A stretch of 5,187 nt of DNA from Planctomycetota bacterium (lineage in GTDB: Bacteria > Planctomycetota > Planctomycetia > Pirellulales > Lacipirellulaceae), in assembly GCA_029259975.1 (NCBI GenBank), contig JAJDEE010000447.1, forward strand, positions 1-5,187, written 5' to 3'. Below the pieces are notes generated by a model. The model was given only the letters and a program-made list of their open reading frames with translations. It made no database searches and was not told the origin of the DNA. Shown one piece after another: positions 1-5,187 of this stretch. Position numbers and translations under genes: made by a program. The stretch's first letter is position 1; each line of letters starts with the position of its first letter.

Positions 1-607
1 CGTCAACCGAGACGAGTGCTTGGACGGCATGGGCTTTTTGAATGATTTCAGCAATCGGGTTTACCGTACCCAACGTGTTGGAAACCGACACGACCGCGAC
101 GAGTTTTGTTTTTTCGGTAAGCAATTGGTCGAACTTCGCCATGTCGAGCTGGCCATCGTCGGTGAGGTAAACATGGCGCAGCACAGCTCCAGTACGCTCG
201 CAAACCTGCTGCCAAGGGACGAGGTTTGAGTGATGCTCCATCACCGTAGCGAGGATTTCGTCACCCGGTTTTAAGTTCGCTTCGCCCCAACTGCGAGCGA
301 CAAGGTTGATTGAGGCGGTCGTCCCCTGCGTAAAAATCACTTCGTGGGCGTGTTCGGCATTGATAAACACCCGGACTTTTTCGCGTGCTTGTTCGTACTG
401 CTCGGTGCTACGCTCGCTGAGCGTGTGGATGCCGCGGTGTACGTTGGCGTAGTCGTGTTCGTAAACCTGGCGAATCGCGTCGATCACTTGCCTCGGTCGT
501 TGCGTGCTGGCAGCGTTGTCAAGAAAAATGAGCGGGTGACCGTCGAGCACGTCATTGCTGAGAATCGGAAAGTCGTCACGCAGCGATTTTGGAAGTAGGT
601 TAGTCAT
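1..607 (-). CDS. sufS: SufS-type (group II) cysteine desulfurase, N-terminal half, runs off the left edge
   Basis: The reverse strand from an ATG at 607 is open to the window edge and gives 202 residues, about half of the usual length of roughly 405. SufS is a cytoplasmic PLP enzyme that takes sulfur from L-cysteine as a persulfide, releases alanine, and passes the sulfur on for Fe-S cluster assembly. Family hallmarks seen are FLDNAAS at 28-34, NVHRGIHTLSERST at 55-68, the phosphate-binding QGTTASIN at 94-101, EHHSNLVPWQ at 124-133 with the PLP-stacking histidine, and SVSNTLGT at 174-181. The last visible residue, D202, matches the Asp that contacts the PLP ring nitrogen. The Schiff-base lysine and the persulfide cysteine lie outside the window, so activity cannot be judged. 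The ATG places FLDNAAS at the normal distance from the N terminus, but no Shine-Dalgarno sequence precedes it. The sufU-like gene lies upstream on the same strand, 167 nt away across a palindromic repeat, which supports SufS over the related desulfurases IscS and CsdA. Confidence 0.95.
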   Translation of the reverse strand, partial: MTNLLPKSLRDDFPILSNDVLDGHPLIFLDNAASTQRPRQVIDAIRQVYEHDYANVHRGIHTLSERSTEQYEQAREKVRVFINAEHAHEVIFTQGTTASINLVARSWGEANLKPGDEILATVMEHHSNLVPWQQVCERTGAVLRHVYLTDDGQLDMAKFDQLLTEKTKLVAVVSVSNTLGTVNPIAEIIQKAHAVQALVSVD

Positions 608-654
608 TGTAAAAAGTAAAAATCCAGCCAACTGATTGGGGCGAACGAAAAAAC

Positions 655-726
655 TCACGCAAAGGCGCTAAGACGCAAAGGAAAAATAGAAAAACAAAAT
701 CTTTGCGTCTCTGCGCCTTTGCGTGA
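655..726. repeat. Palindromic repeat element, 26-bp arms, between sufU and sufS
   Basis: The left arm at 655-680 and the right arm at 701-726 are reverse complements with only two mismatches. They are separated by a 20-nt A-rich loop at 681-700. The left arm is itself three 8-nt units: CGCAAAGG at 658-665, CGCTAAGA at 666-673 and CGCAAAGG at 674-681. From memory, sequences of the form CGCAAAGGCGCAAAGACGC are scattered as intergenic palindromes in many bacterial genomes, and they yield spurious peptides containing AKAQRRK. Reading the minus strand, in the direction of sufU and sufS, the hairpin is followed by six T (A at 648-653 on the plus strand). It therefore also resembles an intrinsic terminator or attenuator between the two genes. 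That role is inferred; the structure is visible directly. Confidence 0.85.
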
Positions 727-774
727 AATTTCCCGGTATCTACTCTCAAGAAACATTGCCTTCTGCATAGATCA

Positions 775-1161
775 TCACTCCACAATTGGCGAATGCACCG
801 CCGACTGAATCACCTTCCACGACAGCAAACAACATTTCTGCCGATTCGGCGTCAATCGCGGCCCGTAGAGTTCCAACATATCATTCGCCGAAAACTCTTT
901 GAGGTCGTCGACCGTCTTGCCGCACATTTCTTCCAGCAACATCGAAGCCGAGGCCTGACTGATGACGCAACCATCGCCGGAGAAGTACAGGTCGCAAATC
1001 TTGCCGTCATCGTCGAGTTTCAACTCAATCCGCACCACGTCGCCACACAACGGGTTTTTATCCTCGTGCGCATGCGTCGCCTCGGGTAGCGTGCCACGGT
1101 GAAAGGGATCCTCGTGATGGTCGAGGATGTGCTCCTGGTAAAGTTCTTCTTCGGAAGGCAT
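775..1161 (-). CDS. sufU: SufU/IscU-type Fe-S cluster assembly protein, compact form
   Basis: This 128-residue protein matches the SufU/NifU-N fold. In Gram-positive bacteria SufU is a zinc-binding partner that takes the persulfide sulfur from SufS; IscU-type relatives act as cluster scaffolds. Visible motifs are an N-terminal LYQEHILDHHEDPFHRG, NPLCGD at 36-41, GDGCVISQASASML at 62-75 and KCCLLSWK at 109-116. Expected metal or active-site ligands are C39, D41, C65 and C110, with extra cysteines at C80 and C111. The gap from C65 to C110 is 45 residues. This is close to IscU (about 43) and shorter than in Bacillus SufU (about 62), so the insertion typical of SufU is largely missing, although the surrounding residues are SufU-like. 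The ATG at 1161 gives the normal N terminus but has no recognisable Shine-Dalgarno, and a long palindrome ends 3 nt upstream. sufS follows on the same strand, which supports a desulfurase-acceptor pair. Stop codon is TGA. Confidence 0.9.
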   Translation of the reverse strand: MPSEEELYQEHILDHHEDPFHRGTLPEATHAHEDKNPLCGDVVRIELKLDDDGKICDLYFSGDGCVISQASASMLLEEMCGKTVDDLKEFSANDMLELYGPRLTPNRQKCCLLSWKVIQSAVHSPIVE

Positions 1162-1164
1162 GTG

Positions 1165-1248
1165 AGATGTGAGATTGATGATGTGAGATTGATGATGTGA
1201 AACGACGCCTCCTTACATCTTCAATCTAACATCTTCAATCCAACATTT
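1165..1248. repeat. Long imperfect palindrome of 14-nt units between the oxidoreductase gene and sufU
   Basis: The left side holds 2.5 tandem copies of GATGTGAGATTGAT (1166-1179, 1180-1193 and 1194-1200). The right side holds two copies of CATCTTCAATCYAA (1216-1229 and 1230-1243). The sides are inverted copies: pairing 1167-1200 with 1213-1246 gives 28 Watson-Crick pairs and one G-T pair out of 34, around a 12-nt loop at 1201-1212. The element overlaps the oxidoreductase stop codon (1247-1249) and ends just before the sufU start at 1161. In minus-strand mRNA it would form a long hairpin directly upstream of the sufU start codon, where a ribosome must bind. It may be a mobile-type palindromic repeat, a regulatory hairpin, or both; I do not recognise a named family. 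Confidence 0.8.
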
Positions 1249-2872
1249 ACACCTTGTCCCGCAGGATTTCCTGGGCGGCGTTGGCTCCGCAGGCGCCCAT
1301 CACGCCGCCGCCCGGGTGGCTGGCGGCGCCGCAGAGGTAGAGGCCCGGCACTGGCGTACGGTGATCGGCCCAACCGGCGACGGGGCGGAAGCAGTAGAGC
1401 TGATGCGGCGACATCGCCCCTTGCATGATGTTGCCGCCGGTAATCCCAAAGGTGCGTTCGAGGTCGAGCGGGCTGAGCACCTGGCGATGTTCGATCGTGC
1501 CTGCGATGTTCGGCGCGTAACGTGCGAGCATTTCGACGCATCGATCGCCGAACGATTCTTTGATGTCATCCCAGTTGCCCTCGGCCAAATTGTACGGAGC
1601 GTACTGCACGAACATCGACAGCAGATGCTTTCCGTCGGGGGCGATCGTCGAGTCGACGCTGGTGGCCATCGTCATTTCGAGGATCGGCTCGTTGCTCGGG
1701 CGGCCATACTTGGCATCATCATACGCACGGTCGAGATAATCGAGCGACGGGCCGATGTGCATCGTGCCGTGATGATGGGGCGCGACGCCACTCGATGGCA
1801 GGCACGTAAACTGCGGCGGCTCGCTGAGCGCCAAGTTGACTTTTGCTGAGGCGGAAGCGTAATCGATTTTTGCGACCGCGTCGCGGAAATCTGCGGGCAG
1901 CACGTCGGGCGATAGCAGTTTTTCAAACGTGAGATGCGCATCCACACTCGACGCTACGCAACGGGCCGCCAGCTGCGAGCCGTCTTCCAGGCCTATGCCA
2001 CACACGCCGTGCGAGTCGGTCTGAATCGAATGCACGGGCGCTTCGCGGCGAATTTCGACGCCCATGTCATCGCAAGCCTTGGCGATCGCGTCCGACAACC
2101 GCCCCATGCCGCCTTCGACATAACCCCAAACGCCCCGCGCGCCGCCCGCTTCGCCCATCACATGATGCAGCAAGACATACGCGCTGCCCGGCGAACTGAT
2201 CGAAGTAAACGCCCCAATAATCGCGTCGGTCGCGAGCGTCGCCTTCAAGACTTCGGTCTCGAACCAACGTTCGAGAATCGGCCGCGCCGCGCCGGTAAGA
2301 ATCTCGACCGCCGCTGGGAGATCAGCCCCGAGCGCCTTCATCGCTTTGTACATCTTCAACATCTTCTTGCCGTCGCGCAGCTTTTTGCCAAGGCCGATCT
2401 TGCGCCAGCCCTCGGGCAACGGCAGCGAGTCAGGCGCGGCTTCGCTGAGCGTCGGTTCCAGTGTCGCGGCGATGTGTTCGAGCAGCGCCTCGTAACGCGG
2501 GTAGGCGGCAGCATCTTTGGGGCTGAATTTGCTGATTTCACGTTGATTAAGAGCCGGGTCGGGGCCCATCGTCAGGCTACGCCCGTCGGGCAGTGGCGTG
2601 AACGACGACGGCGTACGCGGCAGAATTTTGAGTCCGTATTCTTTGAGCCGTAGCTCGCGAATGATCTGCGTTTGAAACAGGCTAATCACATACGCAGCCG
2701 TCGAAACCCGATACCCGGGCCAAAGCTCTTCGGTCGCCGCACACCCGCCCAGCACATGCCGTCGCTCCAGCACACAGACCTTCCGCCCCGCCTTCGCCAG
2801 ATAAGCAGCACAAACTAGTCCATTGTGTCCGCCGCCGATTATGATTGCATCGTACTTACCGTGCTTGGCCAC
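1247..2872 (-). CDS. FAD-dependent oxidoreductase, PYROXD2 / phytoene dehydrogenase-like (COG1233) family
   Basis: This complete 541-residue flavoprotein begins with an FAD-binding Rossmann motif, IIIGGGHNGLVCAAYLAKAG at 10-29, followed by the acidic ribose-binding residue in VLERR (E36) and by LGGCAATEE at 41-49. The C-terminal flavin motif is PGLYLCGAASHPGGGVMGA at 509-527. Middle segments such as WFETEVLKATLATDAIIGA (203-221), YVLLHHVMG (232-240), WGYVEGGMGRLSDAIA (249-264) and LDLERTFGITGGNI (469-482) match my memory of human PYROXD2 and its bacterial relatives more closely than carotenoid desaturases. The physiological substrate of this group is not well defined, and no carotenoid gene is visible nearby, so a crt role should not be assumed. 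The start is GTG: an in-frame TGA lies one codon upstream (2878-2876), the next internal Met is residue 102, and AGGG sits 9 nt before the GTG. It ends 85 nt before sufU on the same strand. Confidence 0.93.
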   Translation of the reverse strand: MAKHGKYDAIIIGGGHNGLVCAAYLAKAGRKVCVLERRHVLGGCAATEELWPGYRVSTAAYVISLFQTQIIRELRLKEYGLKILPRTPSSFTPLPDGRSLTMGPDPALNQREISKFSPKDAAAYPRYEALLEHIAATLEPTLSEAAPDSLPLPEGWRKIGLGKKLRDGKKMLKMYKAMKALGADLPAAVEILTGAARPILERWFETEVLKATLATDAIIGAFTSISSPGSAYVLLHHVMGEAGGARGVWGYVEGGMGRLSDAIAKACDDMGVEIRREAPVHSIQTDSHGVCGIGLEDGSQLAARCVASSVDAHLTFEKLLSPDVLPADFRDAVAKIDYASASAKVNLALSEPPQFTCLPSSGVAPHHHGTMHIGPSLDYLDRAYDDAKYGRPSNEPILEMTMATSVDSTIAPDGKHLLSMFVQYAPYNLAEGNWDDIKESFGDRCVEMLARYAPNIAGTIEHRQVLSPLDLERTFGITGGNIMQGAMSPHQLYCFRPVAGWADHRTPVPGLYLCGAASHPGGGVMGACGANAAQEILRDKV

Positions 2873-2914
2873 TGGTCACATCCCTGTTCGCGCGAGGAAG
2901 ATCGAGAAGGAGCC

Positions 2915-2920
2915 AATATA
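2915..2920 (-). promoter_or_regulatory. Possible -10 box for the oxidoreductase gene
   Basis: On the minus strand TATATT sits in an AT-rich stretch about 43 nt upstream of the GTG start at 2872. Transcription would start near 2908 and leave a leader of about 35 nt. No good -35 hexamer is seen at 16-18 nt spacing, so this is a weak prediction based on composition and position. Confidence 0.25.
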
Positions 2921-2963
2921 GCAAATTTTTTGTCTGGCCCTAGACCGTTCTAATCGCTGGATT

Positions 2964-3434
2964 TTGGTTTGGCCAGTCGAGAAGCCTTTTTCTCAACAAG
3001 GCCTTGCGTCTCAGCAGAAGGTACAGACAGCTCGTGAGTTGACCGGTTGTGACGAGGGTTTTCTCAACGGTAAACGATACTTGCTGATGGACCGCGATAC
3101 AAAATTCTGTCTATCGTTTCGTCAGTTTCTCGAAGACGAAAAAATCCATCCCCTTCTGTTACCTCCGCGAAGCCCGAATATGAATGCCCATTTGGAGCGA
3201 TTCATGAAAAGCATCAAAACGGAATGTTTGGAGAAGCTGATTTTCTTTGGTGAAAAATCGTTGCGATGTGCGACGACCACGTACCTCGAACATTATCATC
3301 ACGAGCGCAATCACCAAGGTTTGGAAAACAAGCTCATCGAGCCGGGTGACGAAGTTGGCTACTCTGCTGGTGAGATCAAATGTCGTGAGCGGCTTGGTGG
3401 TATGCTCAATTACTACTATCGCGAAGCGGCGTAG
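2964..3434 (+). pseudogene. DDE integrase-core transposase, 5'-truncated remnant
   Basis: The frame is open from 2922 and the first start-like codon is TTG at 2964, giving 156 residues. Recognisable transposase sequence starts near 3015 (VQTARELTGCDEGFLNGKRY) and runs to the stop. It contains the second catalytic Asp in LLMDRDTKF (D43) and the catalytic Glu in NMNAHLERF (E78), 34 residues apart as in DD(34/35)E enzymes. The tail, HYHHERNHQGL, GEIKCRERLGGML and YYYREAA, closes the protein as in integrase-core transposases I recall from planctomycetes. Relatives are about 350 residues, so the N-terminal DNA-binding part and the first catalytic Asp are missing, and the protein cannot be active. 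Residues 1-17 look like read-through of unrelated DNA. The break lies close to the divergent promoter region of the oxidoreductase gene. I saw no terminal inverted repeats or target duplication. Family assignment is from memory. Confidence 0.85.
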
Positions 3435-3435
3435 T

Positions 3436-3603
3436 TTATTTCTGGAGACGCCTTGGCCAATCGGACTTAGCCTCCACCCTTGTCACGTCTCTTTTGCCAT
3501 CGTAAATTCGTACCATGATCTCTTTGGCTAGAATAAGGACTCCGACAACCAGCCAGAAAACTAACACGACTGCAAGCAGATGTTTTAAACTATAGCTGAC
3601 CAT
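3436..3603 (-). CDS. Small single-pass membrane protein, unknown function (55 residues)
   Basis: The reverse strand from an ATG at 3603 to a TAA at 3438-3436 encodes 55 residues. A short N terminus, MVSYSLKH, leads into a strongly hydrophobic segment at about 9-26 (LLAVVLVFWLVVGVLILA), followed by a charged tail rich in Lys and Arg that ends WPRRLQK. This predicts one transmembrane helix with the basic tail in the cytoplasm. TAGG lies 4 nt before the ATG as a weak ribosome-binding site, and TATTAT at 3630-3625 could be a -10 box giving a leader of about 15 nt. The stop lies 1 nt past the stop of the converging transposase remnant, so no frame is shared. I recognise no family. A clean hydrophobic-then-charged pattern is unlikely in random DNA but not proof of a gene, and the short length keeps confidence moderate. 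Confidence 0.45.
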   Translation of the reverse strand: MVSYSLKHLLAVVLVFWLVVGVLILAKEIMVRIYDGKRDVTRVEAKSDWPRRLQK

Positions 3604-3685
3604 TTGCCTAACTGCTTAAAGACAATAATAACTCGTAAAGAACATGCCAGAATCGCAACCTTGAACGGTGTTGATCACACTTCTC

Positions 3686-3889
3686 TTAATTTGTTAGAGA
3701 GCCATCCTTTAACTTTTTCTTACAGCAGTTCAATATGTCTTTATTGCTGTTGTGACCAGGAAAGTTTACTCCTGGGTACACCCATTTCTGAGGGGGGTCG
3801 CTCGCATTTTTTTCCTCCGCAGCCAGCACACTCCCTTCCAGAAGAATTGTCATCAATACTTCTTTGCGTTCTTCCCGGAGAACGGTCAT
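3686..3889 (-). CDS. Small hypothetical protein (67 residues), unknown function
   Basis: The reverse strand from an ATG at 3889 to a TAA at 3688-3686 gives 67 residues starting MTVLREERKEVLMTILLEGS. I chose this start because TGAGGG at 3900-3895 sits 5 nt before the ATG, the best Shine-Dalgarno in the window. The frame also extends upstream to a TTG at 3934 (82 residues) with no such signal. The N-terminal third looks like an amphipathic helix rich in Glu, Leu and Val. The middle, DPPQKWVYPGVNFPGHN (31-47), has Pro and Gly turns, and the tail has paired cysteines in NCCKKK. There is no signal peptide or membrane span. It lies 82 nt upstream of the 55-residue membrane ORF on the same strand, and the two could be co-transcribed. 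No family was recognised. A competing frame from an ATG at 3941 lacks a ribosome-binding site. Confidence 0.35.
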   Translation of the reverse strand: MTVLREERKEVLMTILLEGSVLAAEEKNASDPPQKWVYPGVNFPGHNSNKDILNCCKKKLKDGSLTN

Positions 3890-3974
3890 CTTGACCCTCA
3901 CATTGCTGCTGGTAGATTTCGCGTTCGTCGCCAATCAGCATTGAAATGTCATAAATACAGCACGAGCCAAAACA

Positions 3975-4000
3975 GGCTGGGGGAAATCAGCCTCCCAGCC
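3975..4000 (-). terminator. Hairpin terminator downstream of the repeat-protein gene
   Basis: GGCTGGG at 3975-3981 pairs with CCCAGCC at 3994-4000, and one further G-C pair forms inside after a mismatch. On the minus strand the stem is followed by TGTTTTGG, a short T-tract. It begins about 30 nt after the stop codon of the gene ending at 4030, which is the expected place for its terminator. A shorter, mutually exclusive stem, AGGCTG (3974-3979) with CAGCCT (3988-3993), is also possible. The T-tract is weak, so efficiency is uncertain. Confidence 0.5.
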
Positions 4001-4029
4001 CATTCCGAAAGCAAATGTTTCAACGCAGG

Positions 4030-5187
4030 TTATTTGTCATCAGTAGGTTTTTCCATGTGAAGCATCAGCCACTGCTGAGTCGTGCCGTCGGCGAAATGAA
4101 TCAGGGCGTTGGTTTCATTTTCGGTCAAACTGTCAAGCTGGGTTTCCATGATCGGTGCGCTGTTGCCGGCGATCGTCCAGGCAGCTCGTCCACTTTCCAT
4201 GTCAACCATTCCTTCGACCGATTTCGTTTCGTCGGTCGATTTATTGTTGTACGTCCCAGCGACAATGCCTTCCTTGCTGATGGCTAGTTGCAGAAACATA
4301 TTGGGAGCGGCATCGGAGTTATTGTCTTCCGCCAAGGCAAACACGCCCAAGGGTAGCCATTCCATGTCGTCCGGGTTTTCAACTTCAGGAGCGCTTTCTA
4401 CGATCTCTTCCGCTTGCGCCGCATATTCTTCGGCGGGAATCTGTCCCTCGTCGGAATATACGGTGCCCTCGTCGTAGTAGTATGCACCTCCTCCGCCACC
4501 GTCACTGTATCCAGCACCAAAGAAACTGCCAACTGTGGCAGCCGTGGCCCACGTCCAGAAAACCGGGTTTTGATTAAATCGATAATAGGCTTGAGGATTG
4601 TTTTTCCAAAAATCGTCGAACAGGTGATTGCTGTCGAATTCATTTTCTAAAGCGCCGCGGAGATTATCGGCGTGTTCACTTCGTTGTTGTTGACGTTGGC
4701 TTCGATTTTCTCCACGTCCGGCTGCTAAGCTGGAACGCGTTTCGCCCCGATTGGAAACTCGAGCGGCCTGATTATCACCCCGACCGGAAACGCGGTCTTG
4801 CCGGTTATCGGAAGCAAAATCACGATTCTCGCCGCGGCTGTCACGAGCACCAGACCGAGTATCGGTTCGATTGGAAATATTCTCAGATCGTTGATTTGCG
4901 ACTGAACCTGCTTGACGGTTGGATGCGGCGTTGGCGTGTGTTGCAGCCGCGTTGTGGTTAGCGGACGCCGGGCTGTGACTGAAGAAATCGTTGACCGCGG
5001 CATTGCCGCCTGCAGCGCGAGCCCCAGCTCCAGCTCGATTACCGCCCTGGCTGGGCATGTTCAGGAAGCTGTTCAAAGAGCTTCGCGATGGATGTGCCCG
5101 TTGAGCAGCGCGGCCAGTTGCTGCGGAACGATTGGTTGCTCCGCCACGGTTGGCAGTTGCTGCGCGTCCTCGATTAGCGGTGGACGC
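4030..5187 (-). CDS. Planctomycete Arg/Asn/Gly-repeat protein with conserved C-terminal domain, 5' end outside the window
   Basis: The frame is open from the right edge to a TAA at 4032-4030, giving 385 visible residues. TTG at 5076 is only an internal codon, because the reading frame continues upstream. Residues 1-97 are low complexity, rich in Ala, Asn, Arg, Gly and Ser. Residues 98-175 form a charged tract with RGENR-like repeats. Then come an aromatic segment, DDFWKNNPQAYYRFNQNPVFWTWATAATVGSFF (about 191-223), and a GGGGGAYYYDEG linker. The C-terminal domain (about 275-385) contains EWLPLGVFALAE, NMFLQLAISKEGIVAGTY, VEGMVDMESGRAAW and HFADGTTQQWLML. From memory this matches planctomycete proteins often annotated as signal-peptide or mu-protocadherin-like. 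Export to the periplasm or cell surface is likely, but the signal peptide would lie outside the window. Function is unknown; the short beta-rich C-terminal domain may report or bind something in the envelope. It is followed by a hairpin terminator. Confidence 0.8.
   Translation of the reverse strand, partial: ASTANRGRAATANRGGATNRSAATGRAAQRAHPSRSSLNSFLNMPSQGGNRAGAGARAAGGNAAVNDFFSHSPASANHNAAATHANAASNRQAGSVANQRSENISNRTDTRSGARDSRGENRDFASDNRQDRVSGRGDNQAARVSNRGETRSSLAAGRGENRSQRQQQRSEHADNLRGALENEFDSNHLFDDFWKNNPQAYYRFNQNPVFWTWATAATVGSFFGAGYSDGGGGGAYYYDEGTVYSDEGQIPAEEYAAQAEEIVESAPEVENPDDMEWLPLGVFALAEDNNSDAAPNMFLQLAISKEGIVAGTYNNKSTDETKSVEGMVDMESGRAAWTIAGNSAPIMETQLDSLTENETNALIHFADGTTQQWLMLHMEKPTDDK
4702..4836 (-). 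repeat. Degenerate RG[E/D]-R peptide repeats inside the surface-protein gene
   Basis: The encoded peptide carries RGENR, RGDN, RGETR and RGENR at visible residues 118, 136, 147 and 158, with NRQDR at 128. The last three copies are spaced exactly 11 residues apart. The DNA copies have diverged, so this is a protein-level repeat rather than a fresh tandem duplication. The tract is strongly hydrophilic with mixed charge and is probably disordered, acting as a spacer or polyanion-binding stretch. Confidence 0.65.

Noticed and set aside
344..598. Plus-strand ORF of 84 residues opposite sufS
   Set aside because: It is the antisense shadow of a strongly supported sufS reading frame and has no motif of its own.
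600..785. Minus-strand 61-residue ORF containing FHAKAQRRKDF and LCVLAPLREFF
   Set aside because: It is a translation of the CGCAAAGG palindrome. Such peptides recur in databases wherever the repeat occurs, and the ORF overlaps the starts and ends of sufS and sufU.
1166..1243. Possible CRISPR array, because of regularly spaced repeats
   Set aside because: The units are 14 nt and directly adjacent with no spacers, and the second half is inverted. This is a palindrome, not an array.
1934..2653. Plus-strand ORF of 239 residues opposite the oxidoreductase gene
   Set aside because: It is long only because GC-rich coding DNA leaves antisense frames open. It is Arg-rich with no domain, while the opposite frame is a clear flavoprotein.
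3741..3941. Minus-strand 66-residue ORF starting at an ATG at 3941, with a CAGCGGKKC cysteine cluster
   Set aside because: It overlaps the 67-residue ORF in another frame and has no Shine-Dalgarno. The cysteine cluster alone is not enough to call a gene.
3752..4060. Plus-strand ORF of 102 residues across the AT-rich pocket
   Set aside because: It has no ribosome-binding site and no recognisable family. It runs through the terminator hairpin and into the 3' end of the convergent gene.
4725..5003. Minus-strand 92-residue ORF in another frame of the surface-protein gene
   Set aside because: It is an out-of-frame reading of the low-complexity repeat tract. The main frame continues through it to a conserved domain.

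Overview
The window looks like a chromosomal segment of a planctomycete, probably in or near the Pirellulaceae. The main reason is the gene at the right end, which has the architecture I remember from planctomycete secreted or surface proteins: an Arg/Asn/Gly-rich repeat tract followed by a conserved C-terminal domain. The transposase remnant and the near absence of Shine-Dalgarno sequences at several starts fit this. The taxonomic call comes from memory of protein families, not from a search.

Layout, left to right. Positions 1-607 (minus) hold the N-terminal half of SufS, the PLP-dependent cysteine desulfurase; the gene runs off the left edge. Positions 655-726 are a long palindromic repeat. 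Positions 775-1161 (minus) encode a compact SufU/IscU-type protein. Positions 1165-1248 are a second long palindrome, built from 14-nt units. Positions 1247-2872 (minus, GTG start) encode a complete 541-residue FAD-dependent oxidoreductase of the PYROXD2 / phytoene-dehydrogenase-like family. Positions 2964-3434 (plus) are the C-terminal half of a DDE integrase/transposase. Positions 3435-4029 form an AT-richer pocket with two small minus-strand ORFs, one of which has a clear transmembrane helix, and a hairpin terminator. Positions 4030-5187 (minus) hold the repeat-containing planctomycete protein, whose start lies beyond the right edge.

Functionally, SufS and SufU form one module. SufS takes sulfur from cysteine as an enzyme-bound persulfide, and SufU receives that sulfur for Fe-S cluster assembly. 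The oxidoreductase lies upstream on the same strand and ends 85 nt before sufU, so co-transcription is possible, but no shared pathway is evident. The large hairpin-forming palindromes on both sides of sufU could tune or separate expression of the three genes. The transposase remnant, the small ORFs and the AT-rich pocket look like accessory DNA between the Suf/oxidoreductase block and the repeat-protein gene.

I did not find a convincing new multi-gene system. The points most worth a second look are the two palindromes flanking sufU, the short SufU variant, and the two small ORFs beside the transposase remnant.
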